From NCBI GenBank assembly GCA_963663845.2, contig OY760650.2:3410001-3474000 (forward strand): 64,000 bases of DNA, given 5' to 3'. A program made the position numbers and the translations under genes. Of this stretch, positions 1 through 8,540 are shown in pieces. Numbering within the stretch: position 1 is the first letter of the stretch; each line of letters opens with the position of its first letter. A model generated the notes under the pieces. That model made no database searches, was not told the DNA's origin, and saw only the letters and a list, made by a program, of their open reading frames with translations. The stretch comes from Versatilivorator sp963663845. GTDB taxonomy: Bacteria > Acidobacteriota > Terriglobia > Versatilivoradales > Versatilivoraceae.

Positions 1-2142
1 CTGAATCTCGCCAGCAATCAACTGGCGGGCCCCATCCCCACTGAACTGGGCAACCTCTCCCGCCTCGGGCGACTGATTCTCGCCGACAACCGTCTGACAG
101 GATCGATTCCGCCGGAGTTGGGCAACCTCTCATTTCTCCAGGGGGACAATCCGAATTCTGAGACCGACATCTTTTGGTTTTTTTGGGGAGGTCAACTGGA
201 TCTTTCCAGCAACCGCCTGACGGGACCCATCCCTCCGGAGTTGGGCAAGCTCTTCCTTCTCGGGGTGCTGAATCTCGGCAGCAACCAACTGACAGGCCCG
301 ATTCCGCTGGAGTTGGGCAATCTCTCCCGCCTCTGGTCGTTGAATCTCGGCAGCAACCAACTGACAGGCCGGATTCCGCCGGAGTTGGGCAACCTCTCCC
401 GCCTCAGCGAACTGAGTCTCGCCACCAACCAACTGACAGGACCCATTCCTGAGAGTTTCACCAACCTGACGCTGGAGCATTTCTACTTTCATGGGAATCC
501 CGGTCTGAGCGTGCTGGCTCACGTGGCATTCCGTGAGTGGCTGGACGGCATCGGGGAACTCCGGGATCAGGACTACTCCCCCTCGACACCCTTTGTTCCG
601 GTGATCCTCAGTGCCGGCGGGAGAAACAGGTCCTTCTTTAGCTCGGAACTGACCTTGACCAATCGAGGAACCGTGCCGGCAGACCTGGATCTTGTCTACA
701 CAGCCCATATCGGAGGGGGAAGCAGCGTCGTCAATACCTGGCTGTATCCGGGAGAGCAAAGGATCATTCCCAATGCCGTCGACTATCTCGAGAGTGGGGG
801 CGGCCCTTTCTACATCATTACTATCGTCATCAGCGCCATCGACCCCCTCGAGAGCGGGGGCGGCCGGGGTGCCGCCATTCTCGCCGCCGAGGATCGGATC
901 GGGACTTTGCGGGTAGAGTTCGGAGAGTTTTCATCGTCCGACGTGGCCGTCACGGTGCGGACCACCACGCCGGTCCCCGAGGGACGCGCCGGCCTGGCCT
1001 ACCCGGCGATTCCCGCGGAAGCCGGTTTTGGCGACGAAGCCGTGTACGTGTGCGGGCTGCGCCAAGACGAGCAGGATCGCTCCAACGTGGCCCTTCAGAA
1101 CATGGGTGGCTGGGAAGAAGGGGCGATCACCTTGAGGACGACCGTGTTCTCAGGAGACGTAGACGGTAAGGGTCCCCGCGTGTTGGAGGACGTGACTCTG
1201 GCTCCGGGAGGGTTCCACCAGTATTCTGGGCTGTTGGAGACGGCCGGTTTCACCCAGGGCTACGCCAGGGTGGAACGGGTGAGCGGCGCGGCGCCGTTCC
1301 ATGCCTACGGCGTCATCAACGACCAGGTCAACTCGGACGGCTCGTTTGTCTCTGCGGTCCGGGAGAGTTCGCTGGCAGGAGTCACGGGACAGACCTTGCC
1401 GGTCATCGTCGAAACGAACGTCTTCACCAGCGAACTGATGGTGACCAACTTCTCGGACGCGCCCAAGACGGTGAGGTTTCGCTTCAGGGCTGAAGCGGTC
1501 GAGACTCCCGACAAGACGGCCACGGTGGAATGGACCTTCCGGCCCGGCCAGCAGGTGGTGGTTCCCAACCTGGTGGACATGATGCGCAAGATGGGCACGC
1601 CGGGGATCGGCCCCTCCGGACAAACCTTCTCCGGGGCATTGTTTGCCACGGTGGCGGAGGGGGACATGAGCGGCATTGCGATCGGGGCCCGGACCAGCTC
1701 GCCCGGAGGCGGCGGGCAGTACGGTGTCTTCTACAACGCGGTGCCCTACGGGGAGGCCTTCGGCGACAGCGCCTGGGTGTACGGGTTGCAGCAGAACGAG
1801 GAGAGCCGGTCGAACCTGGCGCTGATCAACACCGGAGAAGTCGACGGGAGCCCCAGTGTTTTTCAACTGGACATCTACGACGGGAAGCCGTCGCTGGATC
1901 TCAGCAGTTACCGTCTGACGGGGATGCTGGTCAACACCGTGACCGGCCTGAGGGTTCCGGCCGGAGGCTGGCGTCAAGTCAACAGCATCCTGGCCGACTA
2001 CGCTCCGGAAACCGCCCAAGGTTATGTGCGGATCACCAGGATCTCCGGCAACAACCCCTTCCTGGCCTACGGAGTGATCAACGACGGCGGGGCTCCCGGG
2101 CAGCGCAGCGGCGACGGGGCCTATCTGCCGGCTCGGGAGTAG
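1..2142 (+). CDS. Leucine-rich-repeat protein with C-terminal duplicated module (5' end outside window)
   Basis: The frame is open from base 1, so the start lies upstream. About six LRRs of 24 residues (72 bases) of the plant-type pattern LxxNxLTGxIPxELGNL run to about base 500. The second repeat is interrupted by about 18 extra residues near 140-190, including a TDIFWFFW stretch. From about base 590 to the stop there is a region made of two related units of roughly 230-270 residues. Each unit carries SELxLTN near its start, a GLRQ/GLQQNE...RSN..L motif in the middle, and GY.R..R.SG..PF.AYGVIND near its end. The same region forms the C-terminus of the protein at 4081-5978. Binding of a surface or extracellular ligand is likely from the LRRs; the module has no function I recognise. 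No catalytic motif is visible. Confidence 0.85.
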   Translation: MNLASNQLAGPIPTELGNLSRLGRLILADNRLTGSIPPELGNLSFLQGDNPNSETDIFWFFWGGQLDLSSNRLTGPIPPELGKLFLLGVLNLGSNQLTGPIPLELGNLSRLWSLNLGSNQLTGRIPPELGNLSRLSELSLATNQLTGPIPESFTNLTLEHFYFHGNPGLSVLAHVAFREWLDGIGELRDQDYSPSTPFVPVILSAGGRNRSFFSSELTLTNRGTVPADLDLVYTAHIGGGSSVVNTWLYPGEQRIIPNAVDYLESGGGPFYIITIVISAIDPLESGGGRGAAILAAEDRIGTLRVEFGEFSSSDVAVTVRTTTPVPEGRAGLAYPAIPAEAGFGDEAVYVCGLRQDEQDRSNVALQNMGGWEEGAITLRTTVFSGDVDGKGPRVLEDVTLAPGGFHQYSGLLETAGFTQGYARVERVSGAAPFHAYGVINDQVNSDGSFVSAVRESSLAGVTGQTLPVIVETNVFTSELMVTNFSDAPKTVRFRFRAEAVETPDKTATVEWTFRPGQQVVVPNLVDMMRKMGTPGIGPSGQTFSGALFATVAEGDMSGIAIGARTSSPGGGGQYGVFYNAVPYGEAFGDSAWVYGLQQNEESRSNLALINTGEVDGSPSVFQLDIYDGKPSLDLSSYRLTGMLVNTVTGLRVPAGGWRQVNSILADYAPETAQGYVRITRISGNNPFLAYGVINDGGAPGQRSGDGAYLPARE

Positions 2143-2234
2143 CGACGTCACAACCGCACCCAGCCTGGTCTTCAATCCCGGGCAACCCGGAATCCGGCGG
2201 AGGCAGCAATCCCGCCCGGCTCCGCCGCTCAGGA

Positions 2235-3281
2235 TCAGCCCACGTCCTGTACCGAGACCGAGACGCCGGAGCGGGCGCTGCGGGTCACCGCTTCGGTGAA
2301 CTGCATGTACTTGAGGCCGTCCTCGAAAGTGGTGTGAGAGATTCTTTCCTCGCCGCGGATGGCGTTGATGAACTCCTCCTCCACCCGCCAGCTTCCTTCC
2401 AGGTCGGCCGGGACGGTGATCGGCGCGAGATCGCGGTCCCCCCGCTTTCCCCCCGACAGCTCGTCGGCGTCCAGGTCGTAGCAGAGGGTCCCCTCGCTGC
2501 CGAACAGCCAGGTCCTGGAGATGGAGGCCGCCAGGCCGGTCACCGCGCTGAACTGCATGCGCGCCTGGGCCCCGCAGGCCATCTTGGCCAGGACGTCCAC
2601 GTGGTCGGGGATGGTGATGGCCTGCAGCACGCCCTCGGGCGTGGGGCGCCGGGTGACGTTGACCTGGGTCATGGCCACCACCTCGACGGCTTCGCCCACC
2701 CAGCGCATCAGGGCCTCGTACCAGATCCCCATGGCCAGGATGTTGAAGCCGCTCAGGTTGCGATCGTGGCGCCAGTGCAGCGGGCCGGATCGGTCCACGA
2801 AGCTGTTGGCGTTGTTGGTGACGTCCACCGCCAGGATCTCTCCCAGGTATCCTTCGGCCACCAGCTTCCGGATCATGCCGTCCACCCTCAAGGTGATGGG
2901 GGAGGGAACGATCTGGGTGACCAGGTGAGGGTTGGCCTGGGACTCCTCCAGCATCAGCCGGGCCTGGCCGGCGTCCATGGCCATGCGGGCCTCGGTCATC
3001 ACGTGCTTGCCGGCCTCCAGGGCCGCCAGGGTGATGGGGCAGTGGAGATAGGGCCAGGTCCCGATCACCACCGCGTCGATTGCGTCCGAGGCGACCAGCT
3101 CCCGCCAGTTGTCGTGAATGACGGGGATGCCGAACGCCTTGGCCACCCGTAGGCTGGACTCCTGGCTGCGGTTGCAGACGGAGACGATCTCGACGCCCTC
3201 CTGGGCCTGCAGACCCGGAATGTGACGCACGCGGGTGTTGTCTCCCGCGCCCACGATGCCGATGCGAATGGCCGATGCCAT
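2235..3281 (-). CDS. Gfo/Idh/MocA-family oxidoreductase, cytoplasmic, atypical EKP motif
   Basis: A 348-residue NAD(P)-dependent oxidoreductase fold. The protein starts MASAIRIGIVGAGD, a Rossmann GxGxxx nucleotide-binding loop, and continues with a VSVCNRS strand and a C-terminal beta-sheet domain. An AGGAGGT ribosome-binding site sits about 8 bases before the ATG at 3281, so the longer open frame to 3413 is unlikely. There is no Tat signal, unlike the four other Gfo/Idh proteins in the window. The catalytic EKP motif of the family is replaced by TEARMAM, so the usual lysine is absent. Many family members oxidise sugars or inositols, but the substrate here cannot be told. It lies convergent with the LRR gene and downstream of the DNA-repair gene on the same strand. 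Confidence 0.88.
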   Translation of the reverse strand: MASAIRIGIVGAGDNTRVRHIPGLQAQEGVEIVSVCNRSQESSLRVAKAFGIPVIHDNWRELVASDAIDAVVIGTWPYLHCPITLAALEAGKHVMTEARMAMDAGQARLMLEESQANPHLVTQIVPSPITLRVDGMIRKLVAEGYLGEILAVDVTNNANSFVDRSGPLHWRHDRNLSGFNILAMGIWYEALMRWVGEAVEVVAMTQVNVTRRPTPEGVLQAITIPDHVDVLAKMACGAQARMQFSAVTGLAASISRTWLFGSEGTLCYDLDADELSGGKRGDRDLAPITVPADLEGSWRVEEEFINAIRGEERISHTTFEDGLKYMQFTEAVTRSARSGVSVSVQDVG

Positions 3282-3348
3282 GGATCTGACCTCCTGTTCG
3301 AATTTCAGGGATTTTTGCCGGTTGTAGTCATGGGGAAGGTCGCACGAG

Positions 3349-3975
3349 TCAACGGTTGCCACTCTCCTGGCAGGGTCCGCGCCCGGGAAGAGGGCTCGGG
3401 AGTGCGGCGCCAACCCGCTCCGCCCCGGCAGGCGCGGTCAGACTCCAGGGGCCGTCTTCCGCCATGGAGGCTTCCAGGCTCAGCAGTTTCCGCTTCCGCT
3501 GCAGCCCCCAGCGATAGCCTCCCAACCCGCCGTCGCCGCGAACGACCCGGTGACAGGGGATGACCAGCGCCACCGGATTGGCGGCGCAGGCGCCGGCCAC
3601 CGCCCGGCTGCCGCCGGGGCTGCCCAGCGCCCTTGCCAGGCTTGCGTAGGTGAGGGTTTGGCCGAGCGGAATCTCCTGGAGCCGGGCCCATACGCTCTGT
3701 TGAAAGGCTGTTCCCCCCGTGTCGAGCGGGAAGGACAGGTCGACCGGATCTCCCCCGAGAAATCGATTGACGGGTCCGAACCACTGTTGGGGATTCTCCA
3801 GGCCGCGGTGAAGGGTGCGCCGCCGAAACCGCCCTGCCAGCGCCTCCAGAAGCTCCCGGTCGCCGTCTGCCCACATCAGGCCGCACAGCCCCCGTGAGGT
3901 GGCTGCAATCAACAGCCGCCCCAAGGGAGAGTCGTCGATGTGGTAGCCGACCGGCGGGTTGTGGTCAACGCCCAT
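3349..3975 (-). CDS. ogt: Methylated-DNA--protein-cysteine S-methyltransferase
   Basis: Suicide DNA-repair protein that moves alkyl groups from O6-alkylguanine to its own cysteine. The active-site motif IPCHRVV is present, preceded by the helix-turn-helix segment (TYASLARALGSPGGSRAVAGACAAN region) and followed by GGLGGYRWG, all in the usual order. The N-terminal ribonuclease-like domain is short. An in-frame TTG at 4017 with a GGAGG upstream gives a 222-residue version; the ATG at 3975 gives 208 residues and a length closer to family members, so the start is uncertain. It is a single-domain Ogt/MGMT type without an AdaA regulatory domain. Confidence 0.93.
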   Translation of the reverse strand: MGVDHNPPVGYHIDDSPLGRLLIAATSRGLCGLMWADGDRELLEALAGRFRRRTLHRGLENPQQWFGPVNRFLGGDPVDLSFPLDTGGTAFQQSVWARLQEIPLGQTLTYASLARALGSPGGSRAVAGACAANPVALVIPCHRVVRGDGGLGGYRWGLQRKRKLLSLEASMAEDGPWSLTAPAGAERVGAALPSPLPGRGPCQESGNR

Positions 3976-4080
3976 GGATTCTTGCCGGGTGGCCGGCCCT
4001 GCAACTGGACTGTGCAACCCGGCCGCCTTCCTCCGGGCCTCATTGTACTGTAGCGGATGCCGATTCCCAATGGATTTGGG

Positions 4081-5978
4081 TCAGGGTCGGCTGAGGATGA
4101 AAGCCCCGTCCCCACTCCGCTGACCACTCTTGCCGCCGTCGTTGATCACCCCGTAGGCGATAAACGGGTTGTTGCCTGAAACCTTCCTCACCTGAACGTA
4201 TCCTTGACGCCGGTTGCCCAGAATCCCGTTGAACTGATGCCAACGCCGGGGACCGAGGACCACGCTCCTGGTACTAGGCTGGAAATCTCCGTCTCCTGCG
4301 TAGATATCGATCTCAAGGGTGATATCGCCGCCGTCGATTTCTCCCGTATTGACCAAAGCCAGGTTGCTGCGGTTCTCTTCGTTCTGCTGCAAGCCGTAGA
4401 TCCAGGCGCTTTCGATGGAAGCCGATCCATGGGGCACCGCCTTGTAGAAGACGCCGTACTGCCCGCCGCCTCCGGGCGAGCTGGTCCGGGCTCCGATCGC
4501 AATCCCGCTCGTGTCCCCCTCGGCCACCGTGGCGAACACCGCCCCCACAAAGGGCTCGTCAGCCGGACCGATCCCTTCCACCTCTTGTTGGCGCATCCAG
4601 TTGACGACACGCGGCAGGGTCCGCTGCTCACCCGCCTCCAGCCTCAGACTGAACCTGGCCGTGTCGTCATCGGTCTCCACCGTCTCGGCCACGAAGCGGA
4701 AATCCACCGTCTTGGGCATCAGTGAGAAGTTCGTCAGCGTCAACTCGCTGTTGAAGTCCCTGGTTTCGATGATGACTGGCAGGGTCAGACCCCTCTTGCC
4801 CACCAGGGCGTCCTCCCTCACCGGAAAGGCAAACGACCCGTCCGAGTTGAAGTTGTCGTTGACGACTCCGTAAGCATGGTAGGGCGCCGTCCCCTCCACC
4901 CGTTCCACCCTCACGTAGCCGTTGTCGAAGCCGGCCTCGGTCAGAATGCGGTTGAATTGATAAAACCCTCCGGGTGGCAGGGTGCGAACCGGCAAGACCA
5001 TGCTTCTCGTCGCTGACGCCGGGCTTCCGGAGTAGACCGTCACCCTCAGGGTGATGCTCCCCTCATCGGCATCTCCGGCGTTCTGAACGGCTATGTTGGA
5101 GCGGTCCTGGCGGTTCTCACGCAAGCCGGTGATGACGGCCGGGCCGGTAAGCAGTCCGTCGGGGCTCGATCCCGGGAAAGCCAGGCCGGCTCGTCCGCTT
5201 CCCTCTTCGACCGGGGTGGTGACCCTCACGGTGACGGCGGCATCCGAAGGGGAGGAGAGGTTTGAGAAATCCACCGCCAGCGTGCCGCCGGCCGAACCGC
5301 TTCCGATGGGGACCCCAAGAGCGGTCAGATAGGCGATGGCGTCGGGAATGATGCGTTGCCGCTCGGGCTCCAGCAAGTCCACGGCCGTGCCCGAGCCCCC
5401 TCCGAAAGCTGCCGTATAGGTGTAGTGGATGGCAGCCGGGGTGGTTCCCCGGTTGGTGAGCGTCAGCTCGGAAGTGAAGAAGGCCCCCGGCGTCCGCCCC
5501 TGTGACCGCAGCACGACGGGCACGAACTGGCGGCTCCCGATCCCGGTGGTCACCGTGAAGTTCTCGGCGCTGGTCACTGTTCCCCCGGGAGCCACAACGC
5601 TGATCGGTCCGCTGGTCGCTCCGCTGGGAACGACAACCTCGATGGCTGTCCCCGACACGATCTCGAAGTCTGGCGCACTGACTCCGTTGAACTCGGTGGA
5701 GGTGGCCTCGAACAGATTGTTTCCAGTAAGCGTAACCCGCGTGCCGACAGGCCCCTTTTTCGGGGCAAACCCGCTCAGGGTCAGGGGCATCACCGCCAGG
5801 GTCCTCGCCGTGGCTTCGTTCGAGACGGTCGAGGCTCCCCCGATGCCGAAAGCCTCCACGCGGTAATCGTAGACAGTGACAGGATTGAGCCCTTCATCCA
5901 AAAACTTGGCGACGTCGGCGGCAACTACCCCAATCTCAGCCCAATCTCCCGTCCCGGAGAATCGGCGCTCTATCCATG
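4081..5978 (-). pseudogene. 3' part of a large secreted protein: FnIII half-domain, IPT/TIG domain, duplicated C-terminal module
   Basis: Reading leftwards from the junction near 5978 the frame opens directly inside a fibronectin type III domain (IERRFSGTGDW, then YDYRVEAFG and STVSNEATART). An IPT/TIG domain (GFAPKKGPVGTRVTLTGNNL...) follows, and then the same two-unit region found in the LRR gene, for example SELTLTNRGTT, GLRENRQDRSN, YHAYGVVNDN, GLQQNEENRSN and IAYGVINDGG. There is no start codon or signal peptide; TTG at 5901 is only an internal in-frame possibility. The missing 5' part is replaced by an IS630 remnant. The metalloprotease 5' fragment at 8510-9331 has the same orientation and may be the other half of the same original gene. 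The stop is at 4081. Confidence 0.8.
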
Positions 5979-6757
5979 CGTGTTCAGATTATCCATGACC
6001 AGCGTGATCTTCTCAGCCTGATGCCAGAGCTGGGCGATGTGGTTGAGAAAGTGCGCCCAGTCGGTTCGTGTGCGGCGTTGACTCACCCGGACCGTGCGCC
6101 GACCGCTGAGCGGTTCCACGGCCATGAACACGCTGCAGACGCCACATCGTTCGTATTCGTAGTCATGGCAAGTGACGCGGCCGGGACCGGGGTCGGCTTC
6201 CCCCCGGCGGTATCACCCACTGCTGCTTCTTCCACGGCTTTAATTCGTTTTTTTTAGCACCCGACGGACCGTCTCATGGGAAATGGCATCCACATAGTGC
6301 AGGGCCACCATTTGGTCGGCCAGCAAACGCAACGACCAGCGGGCATGTCCCGCTGGCGGCCGGCTGCAACTCAGCGCCACCAGATGCTCCTCAAAATCCC
6401 CATCCGCCTTGCGCGTATGGCTCCGGTCCGCCTTGCGCTTGTCCAAGGCCGCCTCCAGACCTTCCTCCACGAATCGGCGCTTCACCCGGTCGATCTTCTT
6501 CATGCTGACCGGCAACACCTCCGCAATCGCCTGGTTCGTCAGCTTCCGCTTTTGGGCGGGACCCTGGTCGCATCGCAGCAGGATCAGCGCATTCAGCACC
6601 TTCTGGCTGCTGTGCCGGCCCCGCGTCGCGATCTGCTCCAGCATTTGTCTCTCTGCACCCGTCAAAGTGACCTTATACTTGATTCCTGGCATCGCACTCC
6701 TCCTTGTGGAGAAGTGTACGATCTTAATTGCGACACTTCAAGAGTGACTTGACACTA
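5976..6757 (-). mobile_element. IS630-family insertion sequence remnant with degenerate transposase
   Basis: The frame 6692 to 6240 encodes the N-terminal helix-turn-helix half of an IS630-type transposase (MPGIKYKVTLTGAER... to SHETVRRVLKK). At an A8 run (6248-6255) the frame ends as KKTN-stop, but a -1 step gives KKNELKPWKKQQWVIPP, which is the usual family sequence. About 45 residues holding the first catalytic aspartate are then missing, and the DDE region resumes in another frame (HDYEYERCGV...VMDNLNTH) before ending at about 5978, losing the last glutamate. The right end is probably near the TA at 6756-6757; the left end is gone. The enzyme cannot be active. Confidence 0.85.
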
Positions 6758-6914
6758 GTGTTCCGTATCTAAATTTTTATTCATGTTTAGGCGCTACTTA
6801 CCTTCTCTCAAATTCATCGCAGATCCTTATAATTCAGTTCGTTCGGTGATCCAATACATTGGCCGTGGCCGTTAACACGACTTGCAATACGGCACACTAG
6901 CTTGCCGATCATCA

Positions 6915-8234
6915 TTATTTTTGCAACGCAGGACTACCTCCCGATGAAGTATCTTCACACCAAGTAATTGGAGTTTCATTGCCAGTTGGCTCAGTGAATT
7001 TTCTGCACTTAATCTTCCAGACATCGAAATGCCCGTCAAGGAGTTGCCCGTTACGATCAAAAGAATATTTTTCTTTGGAAGGACTGGCAGTTAGATTTGA
7101 GATTTTGATTGTAGCAAGAGCAAGTGCTTCACGGACATCAGTCACGCGGTGGTACCCAAGCCAATTCCACACTTTCGTACGCCAAGTAGAACGCCTTGAC
7201 AGAATTGCATTCGTATCACTAACCAATCGCCCTACAATCCAAGCTGTGTCTTCACCAAAACGCTTATAACCGACATCGGGATCCCCGATCTCATCCGCAC
7301 TCCGCGGATGGGTAAGAAAAACGCCATCAAGCTCACTTGTTTCCATTGTCAGCAAGTCTTGCTTGGCGGACCAATCACTCAGTATGATCATAGGTTTCCT
7401 AGGACACAAATCGTTGTTCCTGTAGACCTTATTCGTCCAACGGATCACATTCTTAGCTTGAACGTGTGCCCCTACAAAGATAACGCAGTCAATTTTCAGC
7501 GTCTTTATCATGTCTATACGTATCTTGGTCATCTCGTCCGTTGTTGTTACGCAAACCGTTTTGTTTCGTTGTGTAATCTCAAAAGCAAGCCGCTTGGCTA
7601 GATAATTTGAATACACTGGATTGTCCGTATCTTTGATCACAAGAAATGATTTGGCCTTCTTTCCCATTGCAAGCTGAACTGCCTTTTTTGCCTGCTTGTC
7701 GTCCGTTGGGGATAGTCGAAGGACGGGACAAGGATGTTCCGACGTTTCGCATGGTTTGGGAAGAAGATCAGGATTTGTTTCGGTCACTAATATCACTGGT
7801 ATTCTTGGCTTCGGCGCCATGTACTCCTTCAGTGCCTCCTTCGAAGTGGAACTATTTCCGTGACCCACTACCAGAAGCACATCACTCCGTTGTGCAAACT
7901 CCCGTGCGTAACTCTTGCCAGTGTCCGGGTTCCCTCCATCCCTCTCCCGCATTATCGTTATGGGAATGTTATTGACTGCTAAAGGTTTCAATTTCTCCCA
8001 GTGTTCCTCAAACCCTTCATGAGTTTGACGGGTTCCTTGATCCTTGGCGTCCCCAATCAAATAGACTATGTACTTTTCCGGACCTTGGAGTAATCCATGG
8101 ATCGACAACATGATGGCACCAATTGCGAAGCTAGCGATAGCAGTTGTAGTGAACTTCAGCCAGCTCTTCAACCAAGCCCTGAGGTCGATATTTGACAGTT
8201 GTTTCCCCAATGCGGTCCAAAATGTCCGTCGCAT
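6915..8234 (-). CDS. Membrane-anchored protein with periplasmic-binding-protein-like fold, function unknown
   Basis: A 439-residue protein. Residues about 1-25 are basic and cytoplasmic-like, about 27-50 form one hydrophobic segment (TTTAIASFAIGAIMLSIHGLL), and the rest looks like a two-lobed type I periplasmic-binding or ANF-receptor-like domain: YIVYLIGDAKDQG near 54, DVLLVVGHGNSS, IPVILVTETN, SFLVIKDTDNPVYSNYLAKRL, DCVIFVGAHVQAKNVI and PMIILSDWS. Three cysteines lie in the C-terminal third and could form disulfides. Base composition is clearly more AT-rich than the neighbours, which suggests transfer. It lies 40 bases downstream of a decayed TIR-like gene on the same strand, so the two may have been one operon. 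It may bind a small ligand, but no partner is certain. Confidence 0.75.
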   Translation of the reverse strand: MRRTFWTALGKQLSNIDLRAWLKSWLKFTTTAIASFAIGAIMLSIHGLLQGPEKYIVYLIGDAKDQGTRQTHEGFEEHWEKLKPLAVNNIPITIMRERDGGNPDTGKSYAREFAQRSDVLLVVGHGNSSTSKEALKEYMAPKPRIPVILVTETNPDLLPKPCETSEHPCPVLRLSPTDDKQAKKAVQLAMGKKAKSFLVIKDTDNPVYSNYLAKRLAFEITQRNKTVCVTTTDEMTKIRIDMIKTLKIDCVIFVGAHVQAKNVIRWTNKVYRNNDLCPRKPMIILSDWSAKQDLLTMETSELDGVFLTHPRSADEIGDPDVGYKRFGEDTAWIVGRLVSDTNAILSRRSTWRTKVWNWLGYHRVTDVREALALATIKISNLTASPSKEKYSFDRNGQLLDGHFDVWKIKCRKFTEPTGNETPITWCEDTSSGGSPALQK

Positions 8235-8273
8235 AGTAAAAGCCTCTATCGAAATCGTGTCTTTAGAAACTTG

Positions 8274-8540
8274 CTATTCGACAAAATTCGACAAAATGAT
8301 TGACTTCTTGCCAGTAACGACCTGTCGAAGGTCTTCTGTTAGCTTAAACAAGCGTTTCTGATTCGGCAGCTATTCGAGGACGCGGAATTGACTTAGGCCG
8401 AAGGGGATGTCCTCTATATTCTGAGCGATCATGATGACGTTTTTGTTGAGGGCGTGAGCGATGCCGGTCTTGTACAGCACGTTGGCGTTGCGATCAGTGA
8501 GGTCGCAGATCACCAATCGGCTCTGTGCAATGGCGTGTAG
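8274..8540 (-). pseudogene. C-terminal remnant of a TIR / nucleoside 2-deoxyribosyltransferase-like domain
   Basis: On the minus strand this frame reads AIAQSRLVICDLTDRNANVL, then YKTGIAHALNKNVIMIAQ and EDIPFGLSQFRVLE. This is the signature (DLTxRNxNVxYxxGIAHA) of a Rossmann-like domain common in bacterial TIR-like and deoxyribosyltransferase-like proteins. A TAG at 8370-8372 follows RVLE, where many relatives have an aromatic residue. The same frame then continues with LPNQKRLFKLTEDLRQVV to a stop at 8274-8276. The 5' part is lost at the junction with the metalloprotease fragment near 8530-8540. No start codon is left, so it is almost certainly not expressed as a working protein. Confidence 0.65.

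Noticed and set aside
3305..3886. Alternative minus-strand frames over ogt
   Set aside because: Arginine/proline-rich shadows of the ogt gene.
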